From Roseateles koreensis (GTDB lineage Bacteria > Pseudomonadota > Gammaproteobacteria > Burkholderiales > Burkholderiaceae_C): a stretch of 64,000 nt of DNA. Below are positions 43,470 to 52,678 of this stretch, in pieces. The stretch is from assembly GCF_028595305.1 (NCBI RefSeq), contig NZ_JAQQXS010000001.1, positions 1 to 64,000 of the forward strand, read 5' to 3'. The first letter of the stretch is position 1. Each line of letters starts with the position of its first letter. The position numbers and the translations under genes are program-made. The notes under the pieces are model-generated. The model had not been told where the DNA came from and did no database searches. It saw only the letters and a list, made by a program, of their open reading frames with translations.

Positions 43470-46430
43470 TCAAGGCGGCACGCTCGGCCCGGTGGGTGCC
43501 TTGAGCAATTGCACGGCTCCGATGATGCCGCCTGCCATGCCGGCGTCGGATTGAATCACGACCCGCAATTCCCGCAGCACCGCGCCTGCAGGCAGTGGCA
43601 GGGTCAGGGCCTGGGGTGCGGGGTCGGTTTTGCGGCCGAGCCATTGGCCGTCCAGCCACACCTCGGCGCGACCCTGGATGGCGGCAAACGCCAGCACACC
43701 CCGGCCGTCCGCCACGTCGTTGCGGGGCGTGAACCGGGTGCGGTATTGCTGCCAAGTGGCTTGTGCTGATGCCGCGCGCGTCATGGGTGGCGCGCCCCAT
43801 CCCCAGGTGTTCATGTCTTGGTCAGCCAGGGGCTGCGGCGGGCCCGGCGGGCGGCTTGTGAGTGGAGAAGTGCGCCACTCCGTCAGCCGGGTGGCGGGCG
43901 GATCTTGCTCAGGCGCGAACGCAGCGGGCAGGGCATGGTCAAGCAACGCCGCCGGGTCTGTGCCGAGCCTAGAGGCTTTGACGGGAAGCTTCAAGACTGC
44001 CGGCGCAAGGCCTTCGGCTTGAGCTTCAATCTCAATCTCCCCCGGCGTGGTGGTGAAATGGCTTTGCACAATCACTTGCGCCAGCCCGTGGAACAGCGAG
44101 CGGTGGGCACCTTTTTCATCCTCATGCGAGAGCGGGTCGCCATTGCCGTGGCCCAGGCTGCGGCCCGCGCCGCGCACCTCAATGTGCACCCGTGTTTGTG
44201 CGTCGGGTACGGCGCGGCCTTGCGCGTCGCGTACCCACAGCGTCACCGGCACGGCGTCTTGCCCGTCACCGGCCAGGGCGGGGCGATCGGCCTGCAGCGC
44301 CAGTGACACCCCTGGCCCGGTGGTTTCAACTGCGTCTCTTGAAACTTCGTGTTCGTGGTCGTAGCCCACCGCCTCCAGGAGGCCGGGTGCGTAGGGCACG
44401 TCAAAGCGCGCCACGCCAGGCCGGTCAAGGTGTTGCGTGCCAATGGGTTGGCCATTCAGCCTCAAGACCACGCGTTGGGCGTTGCTCATGACCATGACGG
44501 GAATCATCTGCCCGGCCTGCCCCGGCCAGCTCCAATGCGGCTCGATGTGCAGCACCGGGCGGTCTTCGCGCCATTGAGCTTGCCGGATGTAAAACGCCGA
44601 CTTGGCAAAGCCGGCCAGGTCCATGATGCCGAACATCGAGCTCACTGCCGGCCAACTTTGGGGCGTGGGCTCACCCCGGTAATCAAAGCCGGTCCAAGCA
44701 AATCCGCCGGCCATGAAAGGGCGTTCGGCCAGCATCGTCCAAGACGCCCGGTGGTTGAGCCCCCAGTCCGCCGCGTGCTCGTCGTCCGCCGGGATGCGGT
44801 CCGGGTCGTGGCTGGGGGCGTACACGCCGCGCGTCATGAAGGCGGAGGCATCTTCCGTGCTGATCAGCGGCGTTTGGGGGCGCTCCGCATGCAGGCGGTC
44901 GTAGTCGGTGTGCTGGTAGTTGAGCCCGATCACATCCAGCGCATGGCTGGCGTTCAGGTCACTGAAAAAGCCGCCATTCATGGCCGCAGTGACAGGCCGG
45001 GTCGTGTCCAGCGCTTTGACAGCGGCAGTCATTCGCCGGGCAATCTCGTAGCCGGTCTCGCCCCCTTGCAAAGGCTCTTCATTGAACAGCGACCACAAGA
45101 TCACGCTGGGATGGTGGCGGTCTCGGCGTACCAGCCACCGCAGTTGCTGCAGCGTCTCAGGATCGGCGCCGAAATGCCGGTTTTCGTCCATCACCATCAA
45201 GCCGAGTTGATCGGCCAGATCAAGCGCTTCAGGCGGAGGCGCGTTGTGGGCGAAACGAACCGCGTTGGCCCCCATCGCTTTGAGCCGCTTCAACCGGTAG
45301 GCCCAGATCGATTGAGGCACTGCAACACCCACGCCAGCGTGGTCTTGATGGATGCAAACGCCCTTGATTTTGAGTGGTAAGCCATTGAGAAAAAAGCCTT
45401 GTTGGGCGTCGAACTTCAGCGTGCGAAAACCGGTGTGCCAGCTGCGGTGTTCAAGCACCTGGCCCTGTCGCAGCAGGCGTAAATGCACCTGGTACAGCTG
45501 CGGGTGGTCGACTGACCAGCGCTGGGGGGCCGTCACGTCGATGGGTAAGGCTGTTTCCAGTGAAGATTGCGCCGCGACGTGTAATTCGGCGCGGCGTTGC
45601 TCCACTTGGCGCCCCGTGGGGTCCAGCAGCGTGACTTCCAACGTGGCCGAGGCCGGTGCGGGACCGTCGTTGGCGAGCGACACAGCCATGGGCAGGCGCC
45701 AGCGGTCCTTCGCTGGGGCATTTTTTAGCGGCGTGGGTGTAGGCATGGGGGTGAGATGCAGCCCATCCGTGTGCAGATGCAAGGCGTCGGTTTGCGACAG
45801 CCACACATGGCGATAGATGCCCGCACCCTCATACCACCAGCCCTCCATGGCCTCGGCATTCACACGCACGGCGATGGTGTTGATTTCATCGCCAAAACGC
45901 AGATAGGGCGTCAGGTCGAGGTGGTTGGCGGTGTAGCCCGAAAAACTGCGGTGCAGCAGATGCCCGTTGAACCAAATTTCGGCTTGGCTGGCAATGCCGT
46001 CGAACTGCAACTCGATATGGCGCCCGCGCTGCGCGGCATCCACCCGAAGATAGCGCCGGTACCAGGCCAATCCCCGGGGGCGATAGCCTTGGTCCATATT
46101 GGCGCTGGGATCAAACGGCCCTTCAACCGCCCAGTCATGTGGCAGGTCCAGCGTGCGCCAGTTCGAGTCGTCGAAGTCAATGCCAGCGGGGCCGCCCGCA
46201 TAGCCGGCCTTCATCTGCAGATAGGTCTGCTCGTGGCCAACCGCCGGGCTGAGCGGCAAATCACCCTGATGAAAACGCCAACCTTTGTCCAGCAGCAGCG
46301 GGGTGTCCATAGCCAGGGCCACGTCCAGTGACGTGAACCCCACGAACCCGACGAACACCATGAGTAAGCAGCGCCAAAGCCCTGCAAAGTGAGCCAAGCG
46401 TGCCAAGCGTGCCAAATGAAAATCTCCCAT
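43470..46430 (-). CDS. Exported beta-galactosidase-like glycoside hydrolase, GH2
   Basis: A 986-residue GH2 enzyme with a signal peptide (LLMVFVGFVGFTSLDVALA). Domains in order: sugar-binding jelly roll (LLDKGWRFHQGDLPLS, ASQAEIWFNGHLL), immunoglobulin-like domain, TIM barrel, and DUF4982-like C-terminal domains. The acid/base glutamate is in ILWSLFNEEPLQGG (about residue 450) and the nucleophile in LISTEDAS (about 525). It would cleave beta-galactosides or other beta-linked sugars in the periplasm. ATG 46430 is used; a TTG at 46490 would add 20 residues. It may supply sugar to the nearby TonB uptake genes. Confidence 0.9.
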   Translation of the reverse strand: MGDFHLARLARLAHFAGLWRCLLMVFVGFVGFTSLDVALAMDTPLLLDKGWRFHQGDLPLSPAVGHEQTYLQMKAGYAGGPAGIDFDDSNWRTLDLPHDWAVEGPFDPSANMDQGYRPRGLAWYRRYLRVDAAQRGRHIELQFDGIASQAEIWFNGHLLHRSFSGYTANHLDLTPYLRFGDEINTIAVRVNAEAMEGWWYEGAGIYRHVWLSQTDALHLHTDGLHLTPMPTPTPLKNAPAKDRWRLPMAVSLANDGPAPASATLEVTLLDPTGRQVEQRRAELHVAAQSSLETALPIDVTAPQRWSVDHPQLYQVHLRLLRQGQVLEHRSWHTGFRTLKFDAQQGFFLNGLPLKIKGVCIHQDHAGVGVAVPQSIWAYRLKRLKAMGANAVRFAHNAPPPEALDLADQLGLMVMDENRHFGADPETLQQLRWLVRRDRHHPSVILWSLFNEEPLQGGETGYEIARRMTAAVKALDTTRPVTAAMNGGFFSDLNASHALDVIGLNYQHTDYDRLHAERPQTPLISTEDASAFMTRGVYAPSHDPDRIPADDEHAADWGLNHRASWTMLAERPFMAGGFAWTGFDYRGEPTPQSWPAVSSMFGIMDLAGFAKSAFYIRQAQWREDRPVLHIEPHWSWPGQAGQMIPVMVMSNAQRVVLRLNGQPIGTQHLDRPGVARFDVPYAPGLLEAVGYDHEHEVSRDAVETTGPGVSLALQADRPALAGDGQDAVPVTLWVRDAQGRAVPDAQTRVHIEVRGAGRSLGHGNGDPLSHEDEKGAHRSLFHGLAQVIVQSHFTTTPGEIEIEAQAEGLAPAVLKLPVKASRLGTDPAALLDHALPAAFAPEQDPPATRLTEWRTSPLTSRPPGPPQPLADQDMNTWGWGAPPMTRAASAQATWQQYRTRFTPRNDVADGRGVLAFAAIQGRAEVWLDGQWLGRKTDPAPQALTLPLPAGAVLRELRVVIQSDAGMAGGIIGAVQLLKAPTGPSVPP

Positions 46431-46697
46431 GTGTCGCGTCCATGCCAGTTTGGCTAAAGCTCGCGTCAAGCGCACGGGCTCCAGCTTCAATGTACGAAGA
46501 CGACGGCTCCTCGATCTATGTTGTTTTTGCGTCTAGATATGTCAAATGATGGCGGGCAAAGGGTGCGTGACAGCAGTCATGTGTCGAAATTTTTAACACT
46601 TCTGCGCGGCAAACAAGGTAAGTTATTGATTTTATTGGATGGAACAAATATTACTTTTTTATGACAGTCAAATCAAACACCACTGAGGAACACTGAC

Positions 46698-47240
46698 ATG
46701 TCTACTAAAAAAGTTGCACTGTTCGCTGCCGTTGTCATGAGCCTCGGGGCTGTTGGCGCCGCCAATGCCTCCTTGGTTCAGAATGGAAACGGAACCTTCA
46801 CTGATACGAGTACGGGCTATCAGTGGCAGAACATCAGCACATTCTGGGGTGTTCAAACAGTGTCCATGAATGCCTTGTTGCTGTCAGGCTTCCAGTTCGC
46901 CAACTTGTCCCAAGTTCAGCAACTTCAGGCAGATGCCCCTGCAATTGCCGCAAACTTTTACGCTGACGCCGCAGCTATGGGTGCTCCCCAGCCGACACCT
47001 CTCAATCGCGATTTGATCTGGGGTGTCTACGGCGACCTGAGTGAATACACTTGGAAATGGAGCACTAATGAAAGTGGCGTTTGGGCCTATTCTCAGACCG
47101 ATGTCGGGAGTTACCCAGACATGGGCGCTTTCGCTGTCAATACCAATCCTGGCACCGTCCCTGAGCCTGCTGGCTTGGCACTGCTGGGCTTGGGTTTGGC
47201 TGGCTTGGCGACGATCCGCCGCCAAGGCAAGAGGGCCTGA
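46698..47240 (+). CDS. PEP-CTERM sorting domain protein
   Basis: A 180-residue exported protein. Signal peptide VALFAAVVMSLGAVGAANAS; mature domain of about 125 residues with many Trp and Tyr (TGYQWQNISTFWGVQT); C-terminal sorting signal VPEPAGLALLGLGLAGLATI followed by RRQGKR, which is recognised by exosortase EpsH. Such proteins are exported, cleaved and attached to extracellular polysaccharide. GAGGA precedes the ATG. No exosortase or polysaccharide gene is in the window. A strong terminator follows. Confidence 0.92.
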   Translation: MSTKKVALFAAVVMSLGAVGAANASLVQNGNGTFTDTSTGYQWQNISTFWGVQTVSMNALLLSGFQFANLSQVQQLQADAPAIAANFYADAAAMGAPQPTPLNRDLIWGVYGDLSEYTWKWSTNESGVWAYSQTDVGSYPDMGAFAVNTNPGTVPEPAGLALLGLGLAGLATIRRQGKRA

Positions 47241-47256
47241 TCAGTCGTCAGGCTGC

Positions 47257-47287
47257 AAAAAAAAGGGCGCCGCGGCGCCCTTTTTTT
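47257..47287. terminator. Bidirectional terminator after PEP-CTERM gene
   Basis: GGGCGCCGCGGCGCCC (47265-47280) is a perfect palindrome flanked by eight A on one side and seven T on the other, able to stop transcription from both directions. Confidence 0.9.
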
Positions 47288-47396
47288 GCGCCTGAAGTTG
47301 TCGCGACGCTGTGACGACAATTGAGCAGGAAGGGGCAAGGCCATCAGCCCCATCGATGGCAGGGCGCTGAAGAACTTTGGGTCGCCTCCCTTGTTT

Positions 47397-47933
47397 TCAC
47401 TTCTGAATCGGATGATCGAAGATGAGGCAAGTTGTGCTTGCATGGGCGTACAGCTTTCCATCCGGTCCGACGATCCGGCCTTCCGCCGTGGCGGTTTGGC
47501 GACCCGCATGGATTAATTTTCCTTCGGCGCGGACGAGCGGGACTTTGTCAGTCAAAGCGCGCACCATATTTACCTTCAATTCAAGCGTGGTGTAGCCTTT
47601 TCCTACCGGCAAGGTCGAGTGCACGGCGCAGCCTACGGCGGTATCGAGCAATGTGGCGAACCATCCCCCATGCACCGTTCCCAAGGGGTTGTAATGCCGG
47701 CGGTTCGGCCGACCCTGGAAAACCACCGCGCCATGCTTAATGCGAATCGCAACGAAATCAAGCGTTTCACCGATGGGGGCGGGGGGGATTTTTCCTGACC
47801 GTATCCCCTCAAAGAATTCCATGCCGGAGAGACCCGCGAGTTGATCTTGCGGCGCAATATCGGGCGCAATCAGATTCGCGCATGCTTCCTCTTCTTCGGC
47901 CATCCACTGGGCTACAACCTGTTCGACATTCAT
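47397..47933 (-). CDS. PaaI-family thioesterase
   Basis: A 178-residue hotdog-fold thioesterase. The family motif HNPLGTVHGGW-type is seen as RRHYNPLGTVHGGWFATLLD, with the catalytic HGG and aspartate; GKGYTTLELKVNMVRAL follows. It would hydrolyse acyl-CoA thioesters. ATG 47933 has AGGA seven bases upstream; the frame's earlier start is non-coding. It lies 68 bases after the alpha/beta hydrolase gene, on the same strand as the TetR-controlled genes, and may be the end of that unit. Confidence 0.87.
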   Translation of the reverse strand: MNVEQVVAQWMAEEEEACANLIAPDIAPQDQLAGLSGMEFFEGIRSGKIPPAPIGETLDFVAIRIKHGAVVFQGRPNRRHYNPLGTVHGGWFATLLDTAVGCAVHSTLPVGKGYTTLELKVNMVRALTDKVPLVRAEGKLIHAGRQTATAEGRIVGPDGKLYAHASTTCLIFDHPIQK

Positions 47934-48000
47934 GGAAATATCCTGGGTCAAATATTGCTGAAACCGCTGGAGTTGCTTTTTCACGCGCGAATAGCGACAG

Positions 48001-48984
48001 CTATCGAGCGAGAAACTCAAGCGTGCTGCGCACGAAATCGGCATGGAACTGAAAGATGCCGCCGTGACCCGCATCGGGGTAAATGATCAAACGGCTGTTC
48101 GGCAACCGACGCACCAGGTCGTAGGAGTTCGTTGTTGGCACCATTCGGTCAGCCTCGCCGTTGACGACGAGCACAGGCTGTTTGATCACGGAAAGGTCGG
48201 CCGGCCGTTTTTGGCCCCAGGCGCTCAGCGCCTGCAACTGCGCGATGTAGGCCACTATGCTGATTTCTTTGTCACGGTTTGCGGTGCGTTCATTCAATCG
48301 CGCCAGAAATGCTTGACCTGCTTCGATGCCATTCGGGGTGCGGGTGAAGAACAGGAATTGCTTCGGGTCCTGACCGCTCAACAAGCCTCGCATGAGGTCG
48401 TAGTTCGCGACCCCGGCAACGGCGCTGATGCCTTCGCCACCCGCTGGGCCGGTTCCTGCAAGAACCATTTTGCGCACGAGTTGCGGCTCCTTCAGCACCA
48501 TTTCCTGGGCAATCATGCCGCCCATTGAAAACCCCAAAAGGTCAACCTGCGTGAGCCCCATGGCTTTGATGAAGCTGAGGGCATCGTCAGCCATTTGCTC
48601 TATCGAATTCGAGGGTGAACCACTGGATGCGCCGACCCCCCGGTTGTCGAAGGCGATCACATGGTGCTTCGCAGCAATGCCGTCCATGATCCGAGGATCC
48701 CAGTTGTCGAGAACTGCGGCCAGATGGACCAGGAACACCACGGGCGTGCCGCCATTGCTTTTTCCAAGCTCGCGGTACGCGAAGTTCACGCCGCCCGCCG
48801 TGATGGTTTGGGTGGGCACCGTCCGCCAGGAGTCTCCCGGCACCTGGCTGGGCACCTGCAGCTTTTGGGGGCGGCCTGCAGAGACCGGTTCGGCCGCTTC
48901 GACGGCTGTTGAAGGCAGTGTTGTTGCGATCGTGATCCCGAGCACCATAGCTTTCAAAAAATGTCGCATCGGGTGGGTTCTCAT
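48001..48984 (-). CDS. Exported alpha/beta hydrolase
   Basis: A hydrolase of about 327 residues with an N-terminal signal peptide (MVLGITIATTLPSTAVEA). Nucleophile elbow GFSMGGMIAQEM with the catalytic serine, oxyanion region VFLVHLAAVLDNWDP, catalytic aspartate in VVNGEADRMVP and histidine in PDAGHGGIFQ. Three starts (48999 GTG, 48984 ATG, 48969 ATG) are close; the middle one is chosen. It follows the SDR gene on the same strand with short spacing. The substrate is unknown. Confidence 0.87.
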   Translation of the reverse strand: MRTHPMRHFLKAMVLGITIATTLPSTAVEAAEPVSAGRPQKLQVPSQVPGDSWRTVPTQTITAGGVNFAYRELGKSNGGTPVVFLVHLAAVLDNWDPRIMDGIAAKHHVIAFDNRGVGASSGSPSNSIEQMADDALSFIKAMGLTQVDLLGFSMGGMIAQEMVLKEPQLVRKMVLAGTGPAGGEGISAVAGVANYDLMRGLLSGQDPKQFLFFTRTPNGIEAGQAFLARLNERTANRDKEISIVAYIAQLQALSAWGQKRPADLSVIKQPVLVVNGEADRMVPTTNSYDLVRRLPNSRLIIYPDAGHGGIFQFHADFVRSTLEFLAR

Positions 48985-49008
48985 AGGATGGGCTTTCACA
49001 ATCGGGTC

Positions 49009-49713
49009 TCAGTGGGCTTGGGGCAGATAGACCGGTGGCTGTGCTGCCAGGCCTTGGCGGACCTGCTCGGTCAGCGCATCGGCCAAGACTTCGTCGGCGC
49101 CGGCTTCCAAGCCGTCAAGCGCACGCTGAACAATTGCTTCGGCGCTGCTTTTCTGCACGTCGAAGCCACGCGTGAGATCGGTGTCCACATAGGCCATGTG
49201 CAGACCCAGCACCTGTGTCTTCTGGCTTGCCAATTCGTGCCGCAGTGCGTTGGTCAGCGACCATGCGGCCGACTTGCTGGCTGAATATGCGGCCAACTCG
49301 CCGCCGTTGACCCACGACGCCACCGACAGCACATTCAGCAGCGCACCGCCGCCGTTGGCCTTGAGTACTGGCGCGAAGGCTTTACTGACGTTCAGCATGC
49401 CAAAGAAGTTGGTCTCGAAGATGCGCCGCGTGACCGCTTCGCTGTCTTGCGCCAGAAAGCCACCGGGCTGGGCAACGCCCGCGTTATTGATCACCAGCGT
49501 CACATCAGACGCCCGTTGAACGGCGGCAGCAATCTCTTCAGGCCGGGTGATATCGAGTTGCAAAGCCTCGACACCCGGCAAGCTCACGGTTGCGGGGTCG
49601 CGGGCGGCGGCGTAGACCTTGTGGGCTCCACGGGCGAGCAAGGCGCGCGCAAACGCCAGCCCGATTCCGCGGTTGGCACCGGTGACGAGGACGACAGAGT
49701 TTTCGATTTTCAT
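49009..49713 (-). CDS. Short-chain dehydrogenase/reductase (SDR)
   Basis: A 234-residue classical SDR. NAD(P)-binding TGANRGIGLAFARALLARG, the NNAG motif (LVINNAGVAQPGG), catalytic serine in LNVLSVASWVNG and the YxxxK pair in YSASKSAAWSL are all present. The arginine after the first motif (AAARD) suggests NADP preference. It is the middle gene of the TetR-associated minus-strand run. The carbonyl substrate is not inferable. Confidence 0.9.
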   Translation of the reverse strand: MKIENSVVLVTGANRGIGLAFARALLARGAHKVYAAARDPATVSLPGVEALQLDITRPEEIAAAVQRASDVTLVINNAGVAQPGGFLAQDSEAVTRRIFETNFFGMLNVSKAFAPVLKANGGGALLNVLSVASWVNGGELAAYSASKSAAWSLTNALRHELASQKTQVLGLHMAYVDTDLTRGFDVQKSSAEAIVQRALDGLEAGADEVLADALTEQVRQGLAAQPPVYLPQAH

Positions 49714-49794
49714 GAGAGATTCCGTGGAGTGAAAATTGGTATTGAATGATGGCCGTCATATGAAATGACGTGCCTTTTGTTGAACGACGGCGCT

Positions 49795-50796
49795 TTATTT
49801 CAGCTTGACGACGACCTTGCCCTTGGCGTGTCCTTGGGCGAGGTACGCCAGTGCTTCTTTGGCTTGCTCGAATGGAAACACCTTGTCGATCACCGGCTGG
49901 ATGCGCTCTTCCTTGAGGAGTTCGCCGATTTGGCGCAACTGGTCACCATCGGGGCGCACGAACAGAAATGAGTAGCTTGCGCCCCGCTTTTTGGCAAGGC
50001 GAGTGATCTTGTGGCTCATCAGGCCGAACACAAACCTCAAGACGAAGTTCAACCGTTTGGCATGCCCAAACGCCGCGTCCAGTGGACCAACAATGGAGAC
50101 GATTTGCCCACCAGGCTTGAGGATGGCAGTCGACTTCTCGATAGCGTCGCCTCGGACCGTGCCAAGCACCACGTCGTAGCCTTGCAGCACGTTCTCAAAT
50201 TCTTGCTTTTTGTAGTCGACGATCTCGTCGGCGCCAAGGCGACGAACGAGTGGGACATTCCCTGTACTGGTGGTGGTTCCCACCTTGGCGCCGAGCTGCT
50301 TTGCCAGTTGGATCGCGAACGTGCCGATGCCGCCGGACCCAGCGGGGATGAACACCTTTTGCCCAGGCCGCAACTGGGCCCGCTCCTTCAAGGCTTGCCA
50401 CGAGGTGAGCCCAACCATTGGGACTGAGGCCGCCTGCACGAAGTCCAGATTGGCAGGCTTCAGCGCAGCGGCGCTCTCGGGGACCACGGCGAATTCAGCG
50501 AGCGCGCCCCTGCCTAGATCGAAGAGGCAGGCAAAGACTTCATCACCGGGCTTGAATCGCGTCACACGGCCACCCACCTGCGTCACCACACCGGCCAAGT
50601 CGTTGCCCATCGTCGCTGGAAGTTTGAATGGCAGAACGGGTTTGAACGTCCCCGTAGGAATCATGTTGTCAATCGGATTCAAGCCCACCGCGTAGACCTG
50701 AACCAGCACTTCGTCTGGCTTCAGTGCGGGGAGGGGAACGTCGGTGAACCCAATTTCGGGCGACTTGCCATAGCGTTTGAAGGTGAGTGCTTTCAT
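49795..50796 (-). CDS. NADP-dependent quinone oxidoreductase-like (MDR family)
   Basis: A 333-residue medium-chain oxidoreductase of the zeta-crystallin/quinone reductase type. N-terminal GroES-like domain (PDEVLVQVYAVGLNPIDNMI), Rossmann motif GSGGIGTFAIQLAKQLGAKV, and no catalytic zinc cysteines. It would reduce quinones or activated alkenes with NADPH. It starts about 100 bases after the TetR gene, with a perfect palindrome in between at 50860, so it is the direct candidate target. Confidence 0.88.
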   Translation of the reverse strand: MKALTFKRYGKSPEIGFTDVPLPALKPDEVLVQVYAVGLNPIDNMIPTGTFKPVLPFKLPATMGNDLAGVVTQVGGRVTRFKPGDEVFACLFDLGRGALAEFAVVPESAAALKPANLDFVQAASVPMVGLTSWQALKERAQLRPGQKVFIPAGSGGIGTFAIQLAKQLGAKVGTTTSTGNVPLVRRLGADEIVDYKKQEFENVLQGYDVVLGTVRGDAIEKSTAILKPGGQIVSIVGPLDAAFGHAKRLNFVLRFVFGLMSHKITRLAKKRGASYSFLFVRPDGDQLRQIGELLKEERIQPVIDKVFPFEQAKEALAYLAQGHAKGKVVVKLK

Positions 50797-50859
50797 GGTG
50801 TTCTCTTCTCAACGAGCGGTAGAGGCGAATTCCGTGATTCGTTCGTTCTTGTTGTTTTG

Positions 50860-50875
50860 TATGATGATCATCATA
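50860..50875. promoter_or_regulatory. Candidate TetR operator upstream of oxidoreductase gene
   Basis: TATGATGATCATCATA is a perfect 16-bp palindrome in the gap between the TetR gene and the oxidoreductase gene. A related half-site pair occurs at the TetR start (51497-51510), which supports a common binding protein. Confidence 0.7.
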
Positions 50876-50895
50876 TTTTTGGGTAAAAAAAGGCT

Positions 50896-51498
50896 TCAAC
50901 CTGCGGATTCAGTTTTTGGCAAGGCGAGGCTTTTCAAGGTGGCGCTGCACAGCGCGTCGGACAGCGCGTCGTCATTGACCGCGCGGGCCAGCATCAAGGT
51001 GCCCACCATGGTGGACACGGTCACGAGCGCGCGCTCGTGGGCGCTGGGGTGCCCCCAGTCCGGCAACTGGCGGGCGATCAGGTCAATCATCTCCTTGATG
51101 CGGCGCGTGGCTGCACGGCGTACCTCGGGCGATTGGCGGGGCATTTCAGAACCCAGGGCTGAAACCGGGCAGCCGGTTTCGATGCCCTCCAGATGCGCTT
51201 TTGAAAGATAGGCCTGCATCAGCGCTTGCAGTGCCTGCTCAGGCGGTGCTTTGGCAATGACCTTCGCTGCATTGGCATTGGATTCAGCGCCGGCACGGTC
51301 TGCCGCCTCGGCCAGCATGGCTTCGCGAGATTCGAAATGAGCATAAAAGGCGCCATGCGTGAGCCCGGCTTCTTTCATGATGTCAGCAACCCCCGTGCCG
51401 TCATAGCCACTACGGCGGATGGCGCGTGCCGCGGCCACCACGATGCGCTCGTGTGAAGCTTCTTTGGCGGCGGTTCGTCGGTTGGGTTCATTTCGCAT
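50896..51498 (-). CDS. TetR/AcrR-family regulator
   Basis: A 200-residue repressor. The N-terminal HTH domain reads HERIVVAAARAIRRSGYDGT, then VADIMKEAGLTHGAFYAHFE, the standard TetR pattern; the C-terminal ligand domain matches the TetR_C group with MIDLIARQLPDWG. ATG 51498 is used; one at 51510 lies inside the operator palindrome. It probably represses itself and the oxidoreductase-SDR-hydrolase genes downstream, released by an electrophile or aromatic ligand; this is inferred from position and shared palindromes. Confidence 0.9.
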   Translation of the reverse strand: MRNEPNRRTAAKEASHERIVVAAARAIRRSGYDGTGVADIMKEAGLTHGAFYAHFESREAMLAEAADRAGAESNANAAKVIAKAPPEQALQALMQAYLSKAHLEGIETGCPVSALGSEMPRQSPEVRRAATRRIKEMIDLIARQLPDWGHPSAHERALVTVSTMVGTLMLARAVNDDALSDALCSATLKSLALPKTESAG

Positions 51499-51510
51499 GA
51501 TGCTCATCAT
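51497..51510. promoter_or_regulatory. Candidate TetR autoregulatory operator
   Basis: ATGATGCTCATCAT is a 6+6 palindrome with a 2-base spacer, overlapping the start of the TetR gene. It matches the ATGATG/CATCAT arms of the palindrome at 50860. Confidence 0.6.
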
Positions 51511-51875
51511 ACACGAAGCGCGAAAAGACCTTGAGGTTTGTGCTGAGACGTTGTTGCGATGCTGATCGGCAGGTTGTACAGCGGCCAGTGATGATCCCTC
51601 AAATGAGGGATATTTATCCGCCGCTGGCTAGGGCCGGATGCCCTGCACATAGCTTTTCGGTGTCCAAATGGCGACTCGGCGTGTCAGAAAGGGCGAGAAG
51701 TTTAAGTCGCCGTCCCGCGAGCCAAGTTGAAGCGATTGACTTGGCGACTGCGAAGTCTGCCTGTCGTGTGGACGCTATGAATTCTGACTTGCCAAGCGGG
51801 CCTCTCAAAAGCCGAGGAATCGCAAGCCGCGCGTACTAGACAAAGTCGGCAGCAGCCCAGTTTGACCGACTTAGA
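51511..51875. other. Gene-free stretch before the defence island
   Basis: No gene is supported. An 8-bp inverted repeat with 2-base spacer (ATCCCTCA AA TGAGGGAT) lies at 51594-51611 and could be an operator. Sequence becomes more A+T-rich toward the defence genes. Confidence 0.4.
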
Positions 51876-52313
51876 TTGAGAGACAAAAGGGAGGGCGACC
51901 TGGATATTCTCGACAACGCTCAAGCGAGTTTACGAATCTTCCCAAGCGATGCACACCCAATTGCGCTCAGATCGGACTTCAAAAAACGACCTTTTCCGGC
52001 CAAGCGAGTCTTGATTCCATTTGAGAGCGAGTTCAGCCTTGAGGACATGTCCAAGCTCATCCGTGGTTCGATGCCCCGCGGAATGGATGAGAAGTGGTTC
52101 ATCTATTTTGAGAGCACCGCGCTGCACATGCATCGCAGTTGGACCGGTTTCTGTATTTTCCGAGTCCATTTCGCGCTGACATCGGAAGGCTGGTTCAGCA
52201 GGCACATCGAAGCCAATCGGCACGCCGGTCAATATGGCAGCGCAGGTGCCGCTGAAGATTTTCGTTTGGTTAAAGATCTCTTGCAAATGTTGGTTGATGT
52301 CACTCGGCCTTGA
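51876..52313 (+). CDS. Uncharacterised protein next to Zorya (about 145 aa)
   Basis: A soluble protein of about 145 residues with a well-formed aromatic motif MDEKWFIYFESTALHMHRSW followed by TGFCIFRVHF, which I recall from a conserved bacterial family without a known function. No signal peptide or membrane helix. The start is unclear: the frame begins at TTG 51876, and AAAAGGGAGGG at 51885 hints at a slightly later non-ATG start. It is on the same strand as the Zorya genes, 365 bases upstream of zorA. It may be an accessory defence gene or an unrelated neighbour. Confidence 0.6.
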   Translation: MRDKREGDLDILDNAQASLRIFPSDAHPIALRSDFKKRPFPAKRVLIPFESEFSLEDMSKLIRGSMPRGMDEKWFIYFESTALHMHRSWTGFCIFRVHFALTSEGWFSRHIEANRHAGQYGSAGAAEDFRLVKDLLQMLVDVTRP

Positions 52314-52678
52314 GGTTTTAGGCTGAACTAGAATTGAGACATAACTGCCAATTAAAACAGTCGATTGGCAAATACCAAAAGCCGCCGGCACGTACTGGCG
52401 AAGGGAAGGGTCTATGTCATACACCTGCATGCCGCAGCAAGCCGCGCCCTGGGCGCGCGATGCCTCTCTTGAGACTTGCCAAGAGCTCTTTTGCCAACGA
52501 GCTGGCGATCCCTTCCCGCAGTAACTTGGCTTGCTAGCAGCGTGGCTTGCTGGCTTTCGGCCAGCCTTGCCCCAAGACCACTGTTGTGGCTTGAAGTCTT
52601 CCTCCTAATTTGCTGTCTTCGGCATTCAGTGCTCTTTTGGGTTCGGGTGCCTTTTGTGCATTTACCTGTCTATTGCCA
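52314..52678. other. Leader region of the Zorya operon
   Basis: No gene is supported. The region should contain the Zorya promoter. A longer zorA frame begins at TTG 52610, but the added residues do not resemble the ZorA N-terminus. Confidence 0.4.
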
